Source: JBGSQR01 sp964509295
Lineage (GTDB): Bacteria; Desulfobacterota; Desulfuromonadia; Geobacterales; Pseudopelobacteraceae
Assembly (NCBI GenBank): GCA_964509295.1
Contig: CAZDWS010000008.1
Coordinates: forward strand, 62,001 to 126,000
DNA: 64,000 nucleotides
Reading direction: 5' to 3'
Shown piece after piece: positions 8,906 through 17,489 of the stretch. How positions within the stretch are numbered: position 1 is the first letter of the stretch; each line of letters begins with the position of its first letter. The notes beneath the pieces were generated by a model. That model did not search any database and was not told where the DNA came from. It was given only the letters and a program-made list of their open reading frames with translations. The position numbers and the translations under genes were made by a program.

Positions 8906-9020
8906 TTTAAAATAGTGGTAAGATTATTCGACAATTAGATATAAAATCTATTTAAATCGTGGTATTTATTTGTCGTCTTATAATAACGTTGTTATAAAAT
9001 CAAGGTGTTGGGGGTGGAAT

Positions 9021-10640
9021 ATGAGCAACTTTTCAATCAGAGCTAGATTACTGGCAGGTTTTTCATTTATTCTGTTGCTTCTGGCTGTCATTATTGGCAC
9101 AGGCGTAAGCAGTCTGTACAAGAGTGAAGAACAGTTGAGCAATGTAAAACGTATCAGTGGACTGAGCAATCATGTTGTCAAGGCATCAACGGCTTTGGCT
9201 GTAGTTGATGAATCAGTAAAAAAGCTTGATTTTGCCACCAGCATAGTAGAAAAGGAAAAGATTGTTGCCACAATTAAGGAGAGTAGGAATAAATATAAAG
9301 AATCTATTGATATTGTTGAAAAAAATACAAAGACTCCGGATGGGAAAAAACTGGTTAGCGATGTATTGACTTCAATAGATGCTGAAGCAAAGGTAAATGA
9401 AAAGCTGATTGCTTTAGGCATGGCCAATGATTCAGAAAAATTCAAGAATTTGATGAACTCAGAAGGAGATAAGGTTACTCAAATCAAGAATAAGGCTGTC
9501 GGCGCTTTACTTGATTTTTATGACAAGAGGGTCGGTATCAGGGTTGATGATGCCATATCCAGCGCCTCCAAAGCGACTACTTTGATGTATATACTTGGAT
9601 TGGCCTGCCTGGTTCTCAGTATGGCGACAGCTTTTGTAATTACGAATGGCATAACAGCGCCTCTGAAAAAATGCGTGGAAATTGCAGACCGTATTGCAGA
9701 TGGTGATATGACCGTGTTGATTGCAACAGGTAGTGGGCGTTGTGAAACAACACAGCTCATGAATGCAATGTCCAATATGGCAACAAAAATGAAAAATGCA
9801 ATTACCCGTGTCTCACAGGCAGCAAGTGAGGTCTCAGTTGCTGTTTCAGAGTTGCATTCCACGGCCCAGAATATGGTGAGAGGAACTGACGAAGTTTCTT
9901 CTCAGGCTTCGACAGTTGCAACTGCCGGTGAAGAGATGGCTTCGACTTCGCAGGATATTGCCAGCAATTGTAACTCTGCTGCTGAAAGCTCAAGGCATGC
10001 GAATCAGTTGGCTACAAGTGGTGCTTTGATTGTCCAGGGTACGGTTGACGGCATGGCACGAATTGCAGAACGTGTTCGGGCAACAGCCGAGAATGTGGAA
10101 AATCTTGGCAGTCGTTCCAATGAAATTGGTGCGATTGTCGGTACAATTGAAGACATCGCGGATCAGACCAATCTGTTGGCTCTGAATGCTGCAATTGAAG
10201 CGGCTCGTGCCGGTGAACAGGGCAGAGGTTTTGCCGTTGTTGCTGATGAGGTTCGGGCGCTTGCAGAACGGACAACTCGTGCAACAAAAGAAATCGGCAG
10301 CATGATCAAAGCAATTCAGGCAGAGACCAAGCAGGCAGTTGCATCCATGGAGATCGGGGTAAGCGAAGTAGAAAGAGGTACTGAAGATGCTTCCAAGTCA
10401 GGCGGGGCGCTACAGGAGATCCTTTCACAGATTAACGAAGTGACAAATCAGATTAACCAGATTGCGACTGCAGCGGAAGAGCAGAGTTCAACAAGTCGTG
10501 AAATCAGCAATAATATGCATATGATTACCCAGGTTGTTCAGGAAACAGCAGTAGGAACACACGCTACTGCAAATTCGGCTGATCAGCTTGCATCGCTTGC
10601 CTCTGACCTGAAAAATCTTGTTGGTCAGTTCAAACTGTAA
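9021..10640 (+). CDS. Methyl-accepting chemotaxis protein (membrane receptor)
   Basis: This is a 539-residue receptor that would signal to CheA/CheW. It has a membrane segment at about residues 13-33, a helical periplasmic sensor (about 35-195), a second membrane segment (about 195-218) and a HAMP linker (GITAPLKKCVEIADRIADGD). The long cytoplasmic coiled coil has the conserved hairpin tip DQTNLLALNAAIEAARAGEQ and GRGFAVVADEVRALAERT. The start ATG at 9021 follows GGGGGTGGA; upstream in-frame TTG codons are unlikely. The gene stands between the pnp terminator and a c-di-GMP-type regulator, apart from the main che cluster. Its ligand cannot be told. No C-terminal CheR/CheB-tethering pentapeptide is seen. 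Confidence 0.93.
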   Translation: MSNFSIRARLLAGFSFILLLLAVIIGTGVSSLYKSEEQLSNVKRISGLSNHVVKASTALAVVDESVKKLDFATSIVEKEKIVATIKESRNKYKESIDIVEKNTKTPDGKKLVSDVLTSIDAEAKVNEKLIALGMANDSEKFKNLMNSEGDKVTQIKNKAVGALLDFYDKRVGIRVDDAISSASKATTLMYILGLACLVLSMATAFVITNGITAPLKKCVEIADRIADGDMTVLIATGSGRCETTQLMNAMSNMATKMKNAITRVSQAASEVSVAVSELHSTAQNMVRGTDEVSSQASTVATAGEEMASTSQDIASNCNSAAESSRHANQLATSGALIVQGTVDGMARIAERVRATAENVENLGSRSNEIGAIVGTIEDIADQTNLLALNAAIEAARAGEQGRGFAVVADEVRALAERTTRATKEIGSMIKAIQAETKQAVASMEIGVSEVERGTEDASKSGGALQEILSQINEVTNQINQIATAAEEQSSTSREISNNMHMITQVVQETAVGTHATANSADQLASLASDLKNLVGQFKL

Positions 10641-10720
10641 TATTTAATTCTTGTGGTAAAGTTAAGCGTAGACTGTTTCTATTTCTTTTTATTTGCCTTG
10701 GAAATGTAAAAAAGGACCTT

Positions 10721-12871
10721 GTGATTTCTACCCCTTTAAAAACATATCTGCTGGTTATTGATGACGATCTTCCTATTCGTCGGATAATTACAGAGTTTTT
10801 CGAGTTTCGTGGTTTCATGGTGCTCTCTGCAGCAGATGGCAGGCTGGGAATGGATATTATTCGCAGTCAACGTCCTGATATTATCATTACAGATTTAAGT
10901 ATGCCCAATATGAACGGCCTGGAAGTTGTAGAGGCTGTCAGGGTACTTGATAAGGATCTGCCGATAGTAATGCTTTCTGGAAACGGAATGCTGGACGATG
11001 CAATGGAGGCGATTCGACGCGGTGCCTGGGATTATATTTCAAAACCTGTCAGGGATCTTTTCGAACTTGAAATGATTGTAAATCGTTGTTTAGAGCGCGC
11101 CAGACTTTTAAGCGAAAACAAATCATACCAGACAAATCTTGAGCTGATTGTCACACAAAGAACAGCTCAACTTGCAAAACTTTTTAAAGCGGTCGAGCAG
11201 AGTGCCAACAGTGTTGTTATTACTGATATCTATGGCGCCATCGAGTATGTAAATCCCAAATTCAGCCAGGTTACGGGATATTCTCAAGAAGAGGTCCTGG
11301 GTAAAAATCCGCGTATATTAAAATCAGGCAGGCATCCTGAACAGTATTACAGTGAACTGTGGAAAACAATCAGCGCAGGCAGGGAGTGGCGCGGCGAATT
11401 TTCTAACATTACGAAAGAAGGACAAATTTTCTGGGAATTGTGCAGTATCGCGCCAATCAGGGATGAAGCCGGTAATATCACAAGTTATGTTGCTATCAAA
11501 GAAGATATTACTGATCGAAAGGCTTACGAAGAGCGGCTTTTGTATCAGGCCCACCATGATGAGTTGACCGGTGTTTTTAACCGTTACTACCTGCAGTCGT
11601 ATCTGGGACTGCAGATGGAAATAATGAACCGTAGCAATCAATATCTTACTGTGATGCTGCTTGATATTGATAATCTCAAGTTTATTAATGATACTTTCGG
11701 GCACGAATTTGGTGATCTATTACTCAAAGAGGTTGCAAAACGTCTCAAAGAGGTCTGTGGCAGTACATATATTGTCTCACGCTTTGTTGCCGATGAGTTT
11801 ATTGTCGTTCCCCCACTGTCGGAAAATGCCGATGAACCACGCTCCCAGGCAGAGACTATTCGAAGTGCCTTGAACAGCGTTTTTATCATCAATGGTACGG
11901 AAGTTATTGCGACAGCCAGCATAGGAGTTGTTGGATATCCGGAGGACGGTGAGTGTGTAGAAACGTTGTTAAAGCACGCAGAAGCCACAATGTTCCAGGC
12001 AAAGAAAAACGGGCGTAATTCCATAGCCTATTATACCCGTGAACTCAGCAACAGCCTGCAATATCGCTTTGAACTGGCAACCCGGCTGCATCATGCGCTG
12101 GATAGAAACGAATTCAAGTTGCATTACCAGCCACAAGTGAACATGGAAACCGGTCAAATATCCGGTATGGAAGTTCTGTTGCGGTGGCAGCCGGAAAAAG
12201 GTCAATCGGTCTCGCCTGATATATTTATTTCTCTGCTGGAAGAAAATGCACACATTGTTCCGGTGGGTGAATGGGTGCTATGGCAGGCCTGTTCACAATG
12301 CGTGGAATGGGAAAAACAGGGACTCCCTGCCATGCGCCTGTCTGTAAATATTTCCGCTATTCAGTTTATTCGTAGTGATCTGGATGAAACAGTCCAGAGA
12401 GTTTTAAGGACAACAGGGTTTAATCCTGCTCAACTTTGTCTGGAACTGACGGAAAGTATTTTAATGCTGGACAGCGCCAAAACTATTGAAAGAATGCAGA
12501 CGTTGACCAATATGGGTATTACGTTATCTCTGGACGATTTCGGTACCGGTTATTCTTCGCTGGAGTATCTTGGACGGCTTCCGATCAAAGAGTTAAAAAT
12601 TGACCGGGCCTTTATCAACAGAATGTTGAAAAACGAAAATGATTCGGCGCTCGTCAAAACCATTATTGCCATGGGACATGGACTAAATATGGAGCTGGTG
12701 GCTGAAGGTGTTGAAACCGCTGAACAACTTGCATACCTGGTTGATAAAAAGTGTTTTACTATTCAAGGTTTTCTGATTGGCAGGCCGATGCCGACTGAAG
12801 AGTTCAAGCAGTTTTTCGAACAATGGACCCCGGAGTCAGCTGCCAGATATCTGACAAAGATTGAAATATAG
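10721..12871 (+). CDS. Response regulator with PAS, degenerate GGDEF and EAL domains
   Basis: The 716-residue protein has a receiver domain (phospho-acceptor Asp58 in TDLSMPNMNG) and a PAS domain (about 165-280; NPKFSQVTGYSQEEVLG). Next come a GGDEF-family domain (about 290-440) and an EAL domain (about 460-710). The GGDEF active-site motif reads VADEF (residues 356-360), so diguanylate cyclase activity is doubtful. The EAL part keeps its key features (EVLLRW with the catalytic Glu484, LDDFGTGYSSL, ELKIDRAFI and AEGVET), so it is probably a c-di-GMP phosphodiesterase. The start is GTG 10721 behind AAAGGA. The upstream receptor gene might share its pathway; that is inference. Confidence 0.92.
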   Translation: MISTPLKTYLLVIDDDLPIRRIITEFFEFRGFMVLSAADGRLGMDIIRSQRPDIIITDLSMPNMNGLEVVEAVRVLDKDLPIVMLSGNGMLDDAMEAIRRGAWDYISKPVRDLFELEMIVNRCLERARLLSENKSYQTNLELIVTQRTAQLAKLFKAVEQSANSVVITDIYGAIEYVNPKFSQVTGYSQEEVLGKNPRILKSGRHPEQYYSELWKTISAGREWRGEFSNITKEGQIFWELCSIAPIRDEAGNITSYVAIKEDITDRKAYEERLLYQAHHDELTGVFNRYYLQSYLGLQMEIMNRSNQYLTVMLLDIDNLKFINDTFGHEFGDLLLKEVAKRLKEVCGSTYIVSRFVADEFIVVPPLSENADEPRSQAETIRSALNSVFIINGTEVIATASIGVVGYPEDGECVETLLKHAEATMFQAKKNGRNSIAYYTRELSNSLQYRFELATRLHHALDRNEFKLHYQPQVNMETGQISGMEVLLRWQPEKGQSVSPDIFISLLEENAHIVPVGEWVLWQACSQCVEWEKQGLPAMRLSVNISAIQFIRSDLDETVQRVLRTTGFNPAQLCLELTESILMLDSAKTIERMQTLTNMGITLSLDDFGTGYSSLEYLGRLPIKELKIDRAFINRMLKNENDSALVKTIIAMGHGLNMELVAEGVETAEQLAYLVDKKCFTIQGFLIGRPMPTEEFKQFFEQWTPESAARYLTKIEI

Positions 12872-12995
12872 CCTGGTTTGTGAATATCAGGTATTATTTG
12901 GCGATTCACCTGATGGATATTGGTAGAAAACGTTGTTTTTGGGCTGGATGTTTGAAGCAGTCAGTTACATCAAAACGGTTTTGTCAAAAAAAACA

Positions 12996-13021
12996 GGGAC
13001 TGGAAAAGTCCCTTTTTTTTA
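12996..13021 (+). terminator. Intrinsic terminator after the REC-PAS-GGDEF-EAL gene
   Basis: GGGACT (12996-13001) pairs with AGTCCC (13007-13012), followed by eight consecutive Ts. It lies 125 nt downstream of the gene. Confidence 0.85.
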
Positions 13022-13024
13022 TTT

Positions 13025-13110
13025 GTAAGTTAGAAGTTGTTTTCTGCGCTTTTAAGGCAGAAAATAAATTCGTTAACTAAATTATCCTGTTATCAGAGTC
13101 AGGTAGATGT
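13025..13110 (+). repeat. 86-nt conserved intergenic element, copy A
   Basis: This stretch aligns without gaps to 27049-27134 (about 65 of 86 positions by hand). Shared blocks include GTAAGTT, a hairpin with right arm GGCAGAAAAT, the 11-mer AATTCGTTAAC, CCTGTT and a final AGATGT. In this copy the hairpin arms TTTTCTGC and GCAGAAAA are perfect. No gene follows on the same strand here; copy B leads directly into a kinase gene. It may be a relic 5' region, a regulatory RNA or a dispersed repeat. Confidence 0.65.
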
Positions 13111-13128
13111 CATAACAGTTGTTAAGAT

Positions 13129-13329
13129 TCAGTGTTTTTTACTGAAATCTTTAAACGAGCCTTTAACTGGTTTAATCACAGTCTGAGGCTGGTTCGCCCA
13201 AACCATTTTTGACAATTCCCGTTCAATGGGTGCCAGAAAAAGCGCAAGCAGAAACATAAGTAAAAACACCAGAAAAAATGCTCCCAACATTGTAAATGTA
13301 ACAACAAAAAACTCTATGTATGGTGGCAT
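13129..13329 (-). CDS. Small single-span membrane protein, unknown function
   Basis: The 66-residue product has a long hydrophobic stretch (about residues 5-32, rich in Phe and Leu), then a charged tail ending FKDFSKKH. An excellent Shine-Dalgarno, AAGGAGGT, lies just before its ATG on the reverse strand, which is the main support that it is real. It is transcribed away from the cupin gene. I do not recognise the family. Confidence 0.6.
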   Translation of the reverse strand: MPPYIEFFVVTFTMLGAFFLVFLLMFLLALFLAPIERELSKMVWANQPQTVIKPVKGSFKDFSKKH

Positions 13330-13359
13330 TTTATTACCTCCTTAAACTTAATCGCCTCA

Positions 13360-13373
13360 ATTTAAGCTTAAAT
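13360..13373. promoter_or_regulatory. Palindrome between divergent genes
   Basis: ATTTAAGCTTAAAT is a perfect 14-nt palindrome in the 123-nt gap between the reverse-strand small membrane protein and the cupin gene. It could be an operator serving either direction. It is AT-rich, so chance is possible. Confidence 0.35.
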
Positions 13374-13452
13374 ATAGTATATATGAAAGTGTCTAAATAA
13401 TCAGCAACAGAATCTCTTGTAGCGAAGTTAGTCAGCATTAAACAGGAAAAGT

Positions 13453-13797
13453 ATGGAAAAAATCAAACTCTCAAATTTATTTTCAAATTTACCCAACGAT
13501 AGACAGCTGGAAGTATTTGAAACCATAGCTGATTTTCAAAAAATCAGAATAGAGAGGATTGTTTCAAGTGGTCAGGCGACTCCGGAAGGCCAGTGGTATG
13601 ATCAGGCTCAGGATGAATGGGTTGTTGTGCTGTCTGGTTGTGCTGAAATCTCACTGGAAGGACAGCAGGAGCCACTTAAGCTTGTTGCTGGTGACTATCT
13701 GTTGATTCCTTCTCATTGCAGACATCGTGTTGAATGGACCGACCAGTCACAGCAGACGGTCTGGTTGGCTGTCCATGCCGGAGAGGTGTCTGAGTGA
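13453..13797 (+). CDS. Small cupin-domain protein
   Basis: The 114-residue protein is a single conserved-barrel cupin. The second cupin motif is visible as VAGDYLLIPSHCRHRVEWT, and the first region holds GQWYDQAQDEWVVVLSG with a putative metal ligand set. Small cupins of this kind may bind metals or small molecules, and no substrate can be assigned. The ATG at 13453 follows ACAGGAAAAG. The TGA stop overlaps the GTG start of the downstream EamA transporter, so the two are probably cotranslated. Confidence 0.85.
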   Translation: MEKIKLSNLFSNLPNDRQLEVFETIADFQKIRIERIVSSGQATPEGQWYDQAQDEWVVVLSGCAEISLEGQQEPLKLVAGDYLLIPSHCRHRVEWTDQSQQTVWLAVHAGEVSE

Positions 13798-14708
13798 TCA
13801 ATTCAAATGATAAACCCAGTCAGGGGCGGATTTATTTCTTCCTGATTTTAACCACATTTTTCTGGGGTGGCAGCTTTCTTTTCAGTAAAATAGGTTTACG
13901 TGAAGTACCTCCCTTATTATTTGTTTTAAGTCGTTTTGCCCTGGCAACAACGATCATGCTGATTCTATTCGGCAGACGGCTCAAGTCTATGGACATGGGC
14001 ACGATTCGTCGTGGTGTTACAGTCGGATTTGCCCTGGGTATAACCAATATCACCTTTGTATTCGGAATCAGCGGTACAAGCATTTCCAGAGCTGGAGTGC
14101 TTAATAATCTGTTTATTCTGTTTATACCTTTGATAGCCAAACTGGTCTGGAAAGATCGCATCGGTAAAGTCAATATAGCCGGAATTTTTATCGCCGCAAT
14201 CGGTATCTGGTTGCTGGCAACAGGAGGCGGTGCCGGATTAAATCGTGGTGATCTGATTTCCATGTTATGTGCATTTTTCATTGCCTGCCACATCATTGCG
14301 GTTTCAAAAGTACTCAAGGATGATGATGTCTATCTGGTTTCCATGGTTCAGTTTGCAACTGTTGCTGTCATGGCCGGTGCGGCAACTCTTCTAACTAAAG
14401 TCCAGATTGAACCTGTTTCTTCCACAGCTTTGATTGCGATCCTGTTTTGTGCGGTTTTTCCCACTATCGTCTGCTTTACGATACAGAACCGTTATCAGCG
14501 CTATGTTACCCCGACCCGTGCCGGACTGATTTACACACTTGATCCGGTCTGGAGCCTGATTGCCGGTTTTTTTGTATTGGGAGAAAGTTTAAATCCGGTA
14601 GAGTGGCTCGGCTGCGGCATAATATTCATGGCGGTACTGCTGCCACTGGCGGTTCGTTTCTTTGCAGAAAGTGATCTGATCAGTAAATACTTAGCAAGAA
14701 AAGCATAA
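13794..14708 (+). CDS. EamA/DMT-family transporter
   Basis: The 304-residue protein is an inner-membrane protein with about ten hydrophobic helices in two EamA halves. The first begins FFLILTTFFWGGSFLFSKIG, and the second has GLIYTLDPVWSLIAGFFVLGE, the typical C-terminal repeat signature. DMT family members export amino acids, metabolites or drugs; the cargo here is unknown. The start is GTG 13794, overlapping the cupin stop. An S1 protein gene follows within 20 nt, so these genes may form one transcript. Confidence 0.88.
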   Translation: MINSNDKPSQGRIYFFLILTTFFWGGSFLFSKIGLREVPPLLFVLSRFALATTIMLILFGRRLKSMDMGTIRRGVTVGFALGITNITFVFGISGTSISRAGVLNNLFILFIPLIAKLVWKDRIGKVNIAGIFIAAIGIWLLATGGGAGLNRGDLISMLCAFFIACHIIAVSKVLKDDDVYLVSMVQFATVAVMAGAATLLTKVQIEPVSSTALIAILFCAVFPTIVCFTIQNRYQRYVTPTRAGLIYTLDPVWSLIAGFFVLGESLNPVEWLGCGIIFMAVLLPLAVRFFAESDLISKYLARKA

Positions 14709-14726
14709 TTTCAGGAGGATACCAAA

Positions 14727-15941
14727 ATGTTGGAAGACAAAAAACTTGACGAAGTAATCGAAGATGAAAGCGAAAGTTTTGCAGAAATGTTTGAACAGAG
14801 TATGAAAAGCAAACAGAGCGGTCGACTTGAGCCTGGGCAGAAAATTACCGGCAAAGTATTGAAAATCAGCTCGGAATGGATTTTTATTGATACAGCCCAG
14901 AAGGGTGAAGGCATCATAGATATTAAGGAATTTATTGATCTGGACGGTAATGTAACTTTGAAGGAAGGTGACTCCGTCTCTGCCTATTTCCTCTCCTCCA
15001 GTAAAGGTGAAATGCGCTTTTCCACAAAAGTTGGTGGTGGTTCATCCGGTAGTTCGCAATTGGAAGAGGCCTGGCAGGCCGGTGTTCCGGTTGAAGGTCT
15101 GGTGGAAAAAGAGATCAAAGGTGGATATGAGATCAAGCTTGGTGGCACTGTCCGCGCCTTCTGCCCGTTTTCACAGATGTCCTTGCGCCGGGTTGAAAAT
15201 CCGGAATCAATGATCGGCACACGCCTGTCATTCCAAATCACTGACTACAAGGAAAATGGACGTAATATCGTAGTATCCAGAAGGAGCCTTTTGGAAGATG
15301 AGCAGCGCCGTCTTAGAGATGAAGCCCAGGCCGGTATAAACGTGGGCATGACTGTTACCGGTACAATTACATCGTTGCAGGATTTTGGTGCTTTTATTGA
15401 TATCGGTGGGCTGGAAGGTTTGATTCCGATCTCGGAAATAGGCTGGAGTCGAGTGAAAAACGTCAGTGATGTATTGAGTGTCGGTCAGCAGGTACAGGCG
15501 GTTATCAAGGTTATTGATCAGGAAAAACAGCGTATTTCTTTAAGTATCAAGGACACACTTGGCAACCCTTGGGACCAGGCCGTGGCCAAGTACGCCGAAG
15601 GCTCATTTCATGCCGGAACGGTATCTAAACTGATGGATTTTGGCGCTTTTGTGACACTCGGTGACGGCATTGAAGGGTTGATTCATATTTCAAAACTTGG
15701 AACCGGTAAACGGATCAATCACCCAAGAGAAGTATTGAAAGAGGGTGAGGTCGTTGAGGTGAAGGTGGAGAGCGTGGATAAGGCTGCCAAGAGAATTTCA
15801 CTTGCCCTGGCCGGTGCAGCTCGCGCCGCAGATGAGGAAGAGGCCACACTAGCAGAATTCCGTCGCCAGTCAGCTGAGGCACCCAAGGGAATGGGAACCT
15901 TTGCCGAACTGTTTGCAGCCAGGAACAATAAGAATAAATAA
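14727..15941 (+). CDS. S1-domain RNA-binding protein (short S1-like)
   Basis: The 404-residue protein has four S1 repeats. The first is near residues 35-100 and the second near 115-195. The third (VTGTITSLQDFGAFIDIGGLE) and fourth (AGTVSKLMDFGAFVTLGDG) are the best conserved, each followed by GLIPISE or GLIHISK. A C-terminal tail (KGMGTFAELFAARNNKNK) follows. Full-length proteobacterial S1 normally has six repeats, so this is probably a paralogous S1-like translation or RNA-binding factor rather than the main rpsA. The ATG has a strong Shine-Dalgarno, CAGGAGGA. Confidence 0.88.
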   Translation: MLEDKKLDEVIEDESESFAEMFEQSMKSKQSGRLEPGQKITGKVLKISSEWIFIDTAQKGEGIIDIKEFIDLDGNVTLKEGDSVSAYFLSSSKGEMRFSTKVGGGSSGSSQLEEAWQAGVPVEGLVEKEIKGGYEIKLGGTVRAFCPFSQMSLRRVENPESMIGTRLSFQITDYKENGRNIVVSRRSLLEDEQRRLRDEAQAGINVGMTVTGTITSLQDFGAFIDIGGLEGLIPISEIGWSRVKNVSDVLSVGQQVQAVIKVIDQEKQRISLSIKDTLGNPWDQAVAKYAEGSFHAGTVSKLMDFGAFVTLGDGIEGLIHISKLGTGKRINHPREVLKEGEVVEVKVESVDKAAKRISLALAGAARAADEEEATLAEFRRQSAEAPKGMGTFAELFAARNNKNK

Positions 15942-15994
15942 ATATCTGAATTATATGAAACTCATATATAAGATTCGAAAGAACGGGATACATT

Positions 15995-16825
15995 ATGCTT
16001 GAAATAGGCAAGATCAATACGCTTAAAATTGCCAGAATAACCACAGCAGGTGCTTATTTATCTACAGATCAGGGCGATGTTCTGCTGCCGAACTGGCTGG
16101 TTCCGAAAGGGATTGAGCCGGGAGCCGAGCTGGATGTGTTTATTTATCTGGATTCGGAAGATCAGTTGACAGCCACTACCAAACAGCCCAAGGCAATGGT
16201 CGATGACTTTGCATTGTTGCGGGTAAAAGACAATGTAACTGTTGGTACGTTTTTAGATTGGGGGCTGGGTAAGGATTTGCTTCTCCCCTTTGGTGAGCAG
16301 ACAACTCCGTTGAGGAGGGGGGAAAAAGTCCTGGTCAGAGTTTATCTGCATAGCAGTGGGCGAATTGCTGCATCAACCAAACTGGAAAAGTTCCTTAAAC
16401 CGGCTGATTTTTCCTTGTCAGAGGGAGAAGAAGTTGAGTTGTTGATCTATGCCTTCAGTGATCTGGGTGCCAAGGTCATAATTAACGGCAGTTATGGTGG
16501 ACTGCTTTTCCGTGATGAACTTTATATCAATCCCGTATGTGGTGACAGGTTGATCGGCTACATCAAAAAAATCCGCGAGGATGGTAAAATTGATGTGACC
16601 CTGCTGAAAGGCGGCGCACGCGACACAGATGCGGACCGTGAAATTGTGATGGTAGCACTGAAAGCTCACAACGGTTTCCTGCCGCTAACGGACAAAAGTT
16701 CTCCCGAAGCGATTGCAGACCTGTTACGCCTTAGCAAAAAGAGCTTTAAAAAAGCCATAGGAGGACTTTACAAGGATAGACTAGTGGAGATGGCTGCTGA
16801 TGGAATCAGGTTACGGGAAAGTTGA
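15995..16825 (+). CDS. CvfB-family S1-like RNA-binding protein
   Basis: The 276-residue protein resembles the CvfB family: tandem S1-like beta barrels (MLEIGKINTLKIARI; VGTFLDWGLGKDLLLPFGEQ; GYIKKIREDGKIDVTL) and a C-terminal winged helix (SKKSFKKAIGGLYKDRLVE). CvfB proteins bind RNA and affect virulence or global gene expression in Firmicutes; the role here is unknown. It sits 53 nt after the S1 protein gene and probably shares its transcript. A terminator follows. Confidence 0.88.
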   Translation: MLEIGKINTLKIARITTAGAYLSTDQGDVLLPNWLVPKGIEPGAELDVFIYLDSEDQLTATTKQPKAMVDDFALLRVKDNVTVGTFLDWGLGKDLLLPFGEQTTPLRRGEKVLVRVYLHSSGRIAASTKLEKFLKPADFSLSEGEEVELLIYAFSDLGAKVIINGSYGGLLFRDELYINPVCGDRLIGYIKKIREDGKIDVTLLKGGARDTDADREIVMVALKAHNGFLPLTDKSSPEAIADLLRLSKKSFKKAIGGLYKDRLVEMAADGIRLRES

Positions 16826-16921
16826 TATGTTCTTCAGTATCTAAAAAGTGACTTGATATTCGATTAAAGTGGTTAGTGGTTAGGAAGTAATTGAATAACT
16901 CAAATGTACTTGAATTTTTGG

Positions 16922-16950
16922 ATGGGCTGGCTGAAAAGTCAGCCCATTTC
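16922..16950. terminator. Hairpin between convergent genes
   Basis: GGGCTGGCT and AGTCAGCCC (within 16924-16945) form a 9-nt stem with one wobble, closed by a GAAA tetraloop. The T-run after it is weak (TTTC). It lies between the CvfB-type gene and the reverse-strand small genes. Confidence 0.6.
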
Positions 16951-16986
16951 TGATTACGGTTTATATATTTGAATTTCGGTAATATC

Positions 16987-17172
16987 CTACTCCCTGTAAT
17001 ACGAAACAGCAGGCTTGATAGCAAGCACAATGACTGCCAGTAAAAAGTACCAGACATACTCTTTTACGAAATCGTGCAGGTATGCTCCGATAATCATGCC
17101 GAACAAAGTAGCACACCACTTCAAAAGTCCGATGTCAATCCAGCTCCAGGGCTTGGTCCGTAATAGTTTCAT
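16987..17172 (-). CDS. Small membrane protein, unknown function
   Basis: The 61-residue protein has two hydrophobic segments (about residues 14-32 and 40-55) and a short charged tail (AVSYYRE). It starts 4 nt after the stop of the upstream small DNA-binding protein gene on the same strand, so the two form a two-gene unit. I do not recognise the family. Coupling to a regulator-like gene and intact hydrophobic helices support it as real. Confidence 0.6.
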   Translation of the reverse strand: MKLLRTKPWSWIDIGLLKWCATLFGMIIGAYLHDFVKEYVWYFLLAVIVLAIKPAVSYYRE

Positions 17173-17176
17173 GTCG

Positions 17177-17356
17177 TTATACCGATGGAATAAGATTTAA
17201 TTCCTGAGCGATATCATTACCGTCAATCAGAAGATTTTTACCTTTACCTTCATAGCGAACCAGCCCGTCTTCAACCCACCTTAAAATCTGCGATGGAGGT
17301 ACACCAAACTTGGAGGCAGCTTCTTCTACCGTATACCAGCTTTTGGTCAGTGACAT
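17177..17356 (-). CDS. Small helix-turn-helix DNA-binding protein (MerR/excisionase-like)
   Basis: The 59-residue protein is almost entirely a winged-helix domain of the excisionase/MerR-like type: WYTVEEAASKFGVPPSQILRWVEDGLVRYEGKGKN. The start is ATG 17356 on the reverse strand, preceded by GGAGAA; a longer frame adds an unlikely N-terminus. It pairs with the small membrane protein downstream. There is no integrase nearby, so a regulatory rather than excision role is more likely (inference). Confidence 0.75.
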   Translation of the reverse strand: MSLTKSWYTVEEAASKFGVPPSQILRWVEDGLVRYEGKGKNLLIDGNDIAQELNLIPSV

Positions 17357-17489
17357 GTTGTTCTCCTTTGTACAGGGATATATGGTTGATTTTACCATAT
17401 TTATACAAAAGCACACTGGCTGTCATTGTTAAATGTATTTCATGCTGAACAAAAATAATAATGGTTACTCAAGCATAAACAGCCGATTT

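Noticed and set aside
12880..13080. 66-codon frame after the REC-PAS-GGDEF-EAL gene
   Set aside because: It runs through the intrinsic terminator at 12996-13021 and through the conserved 86-nt element; no ribosome-binding site or family resemblance.
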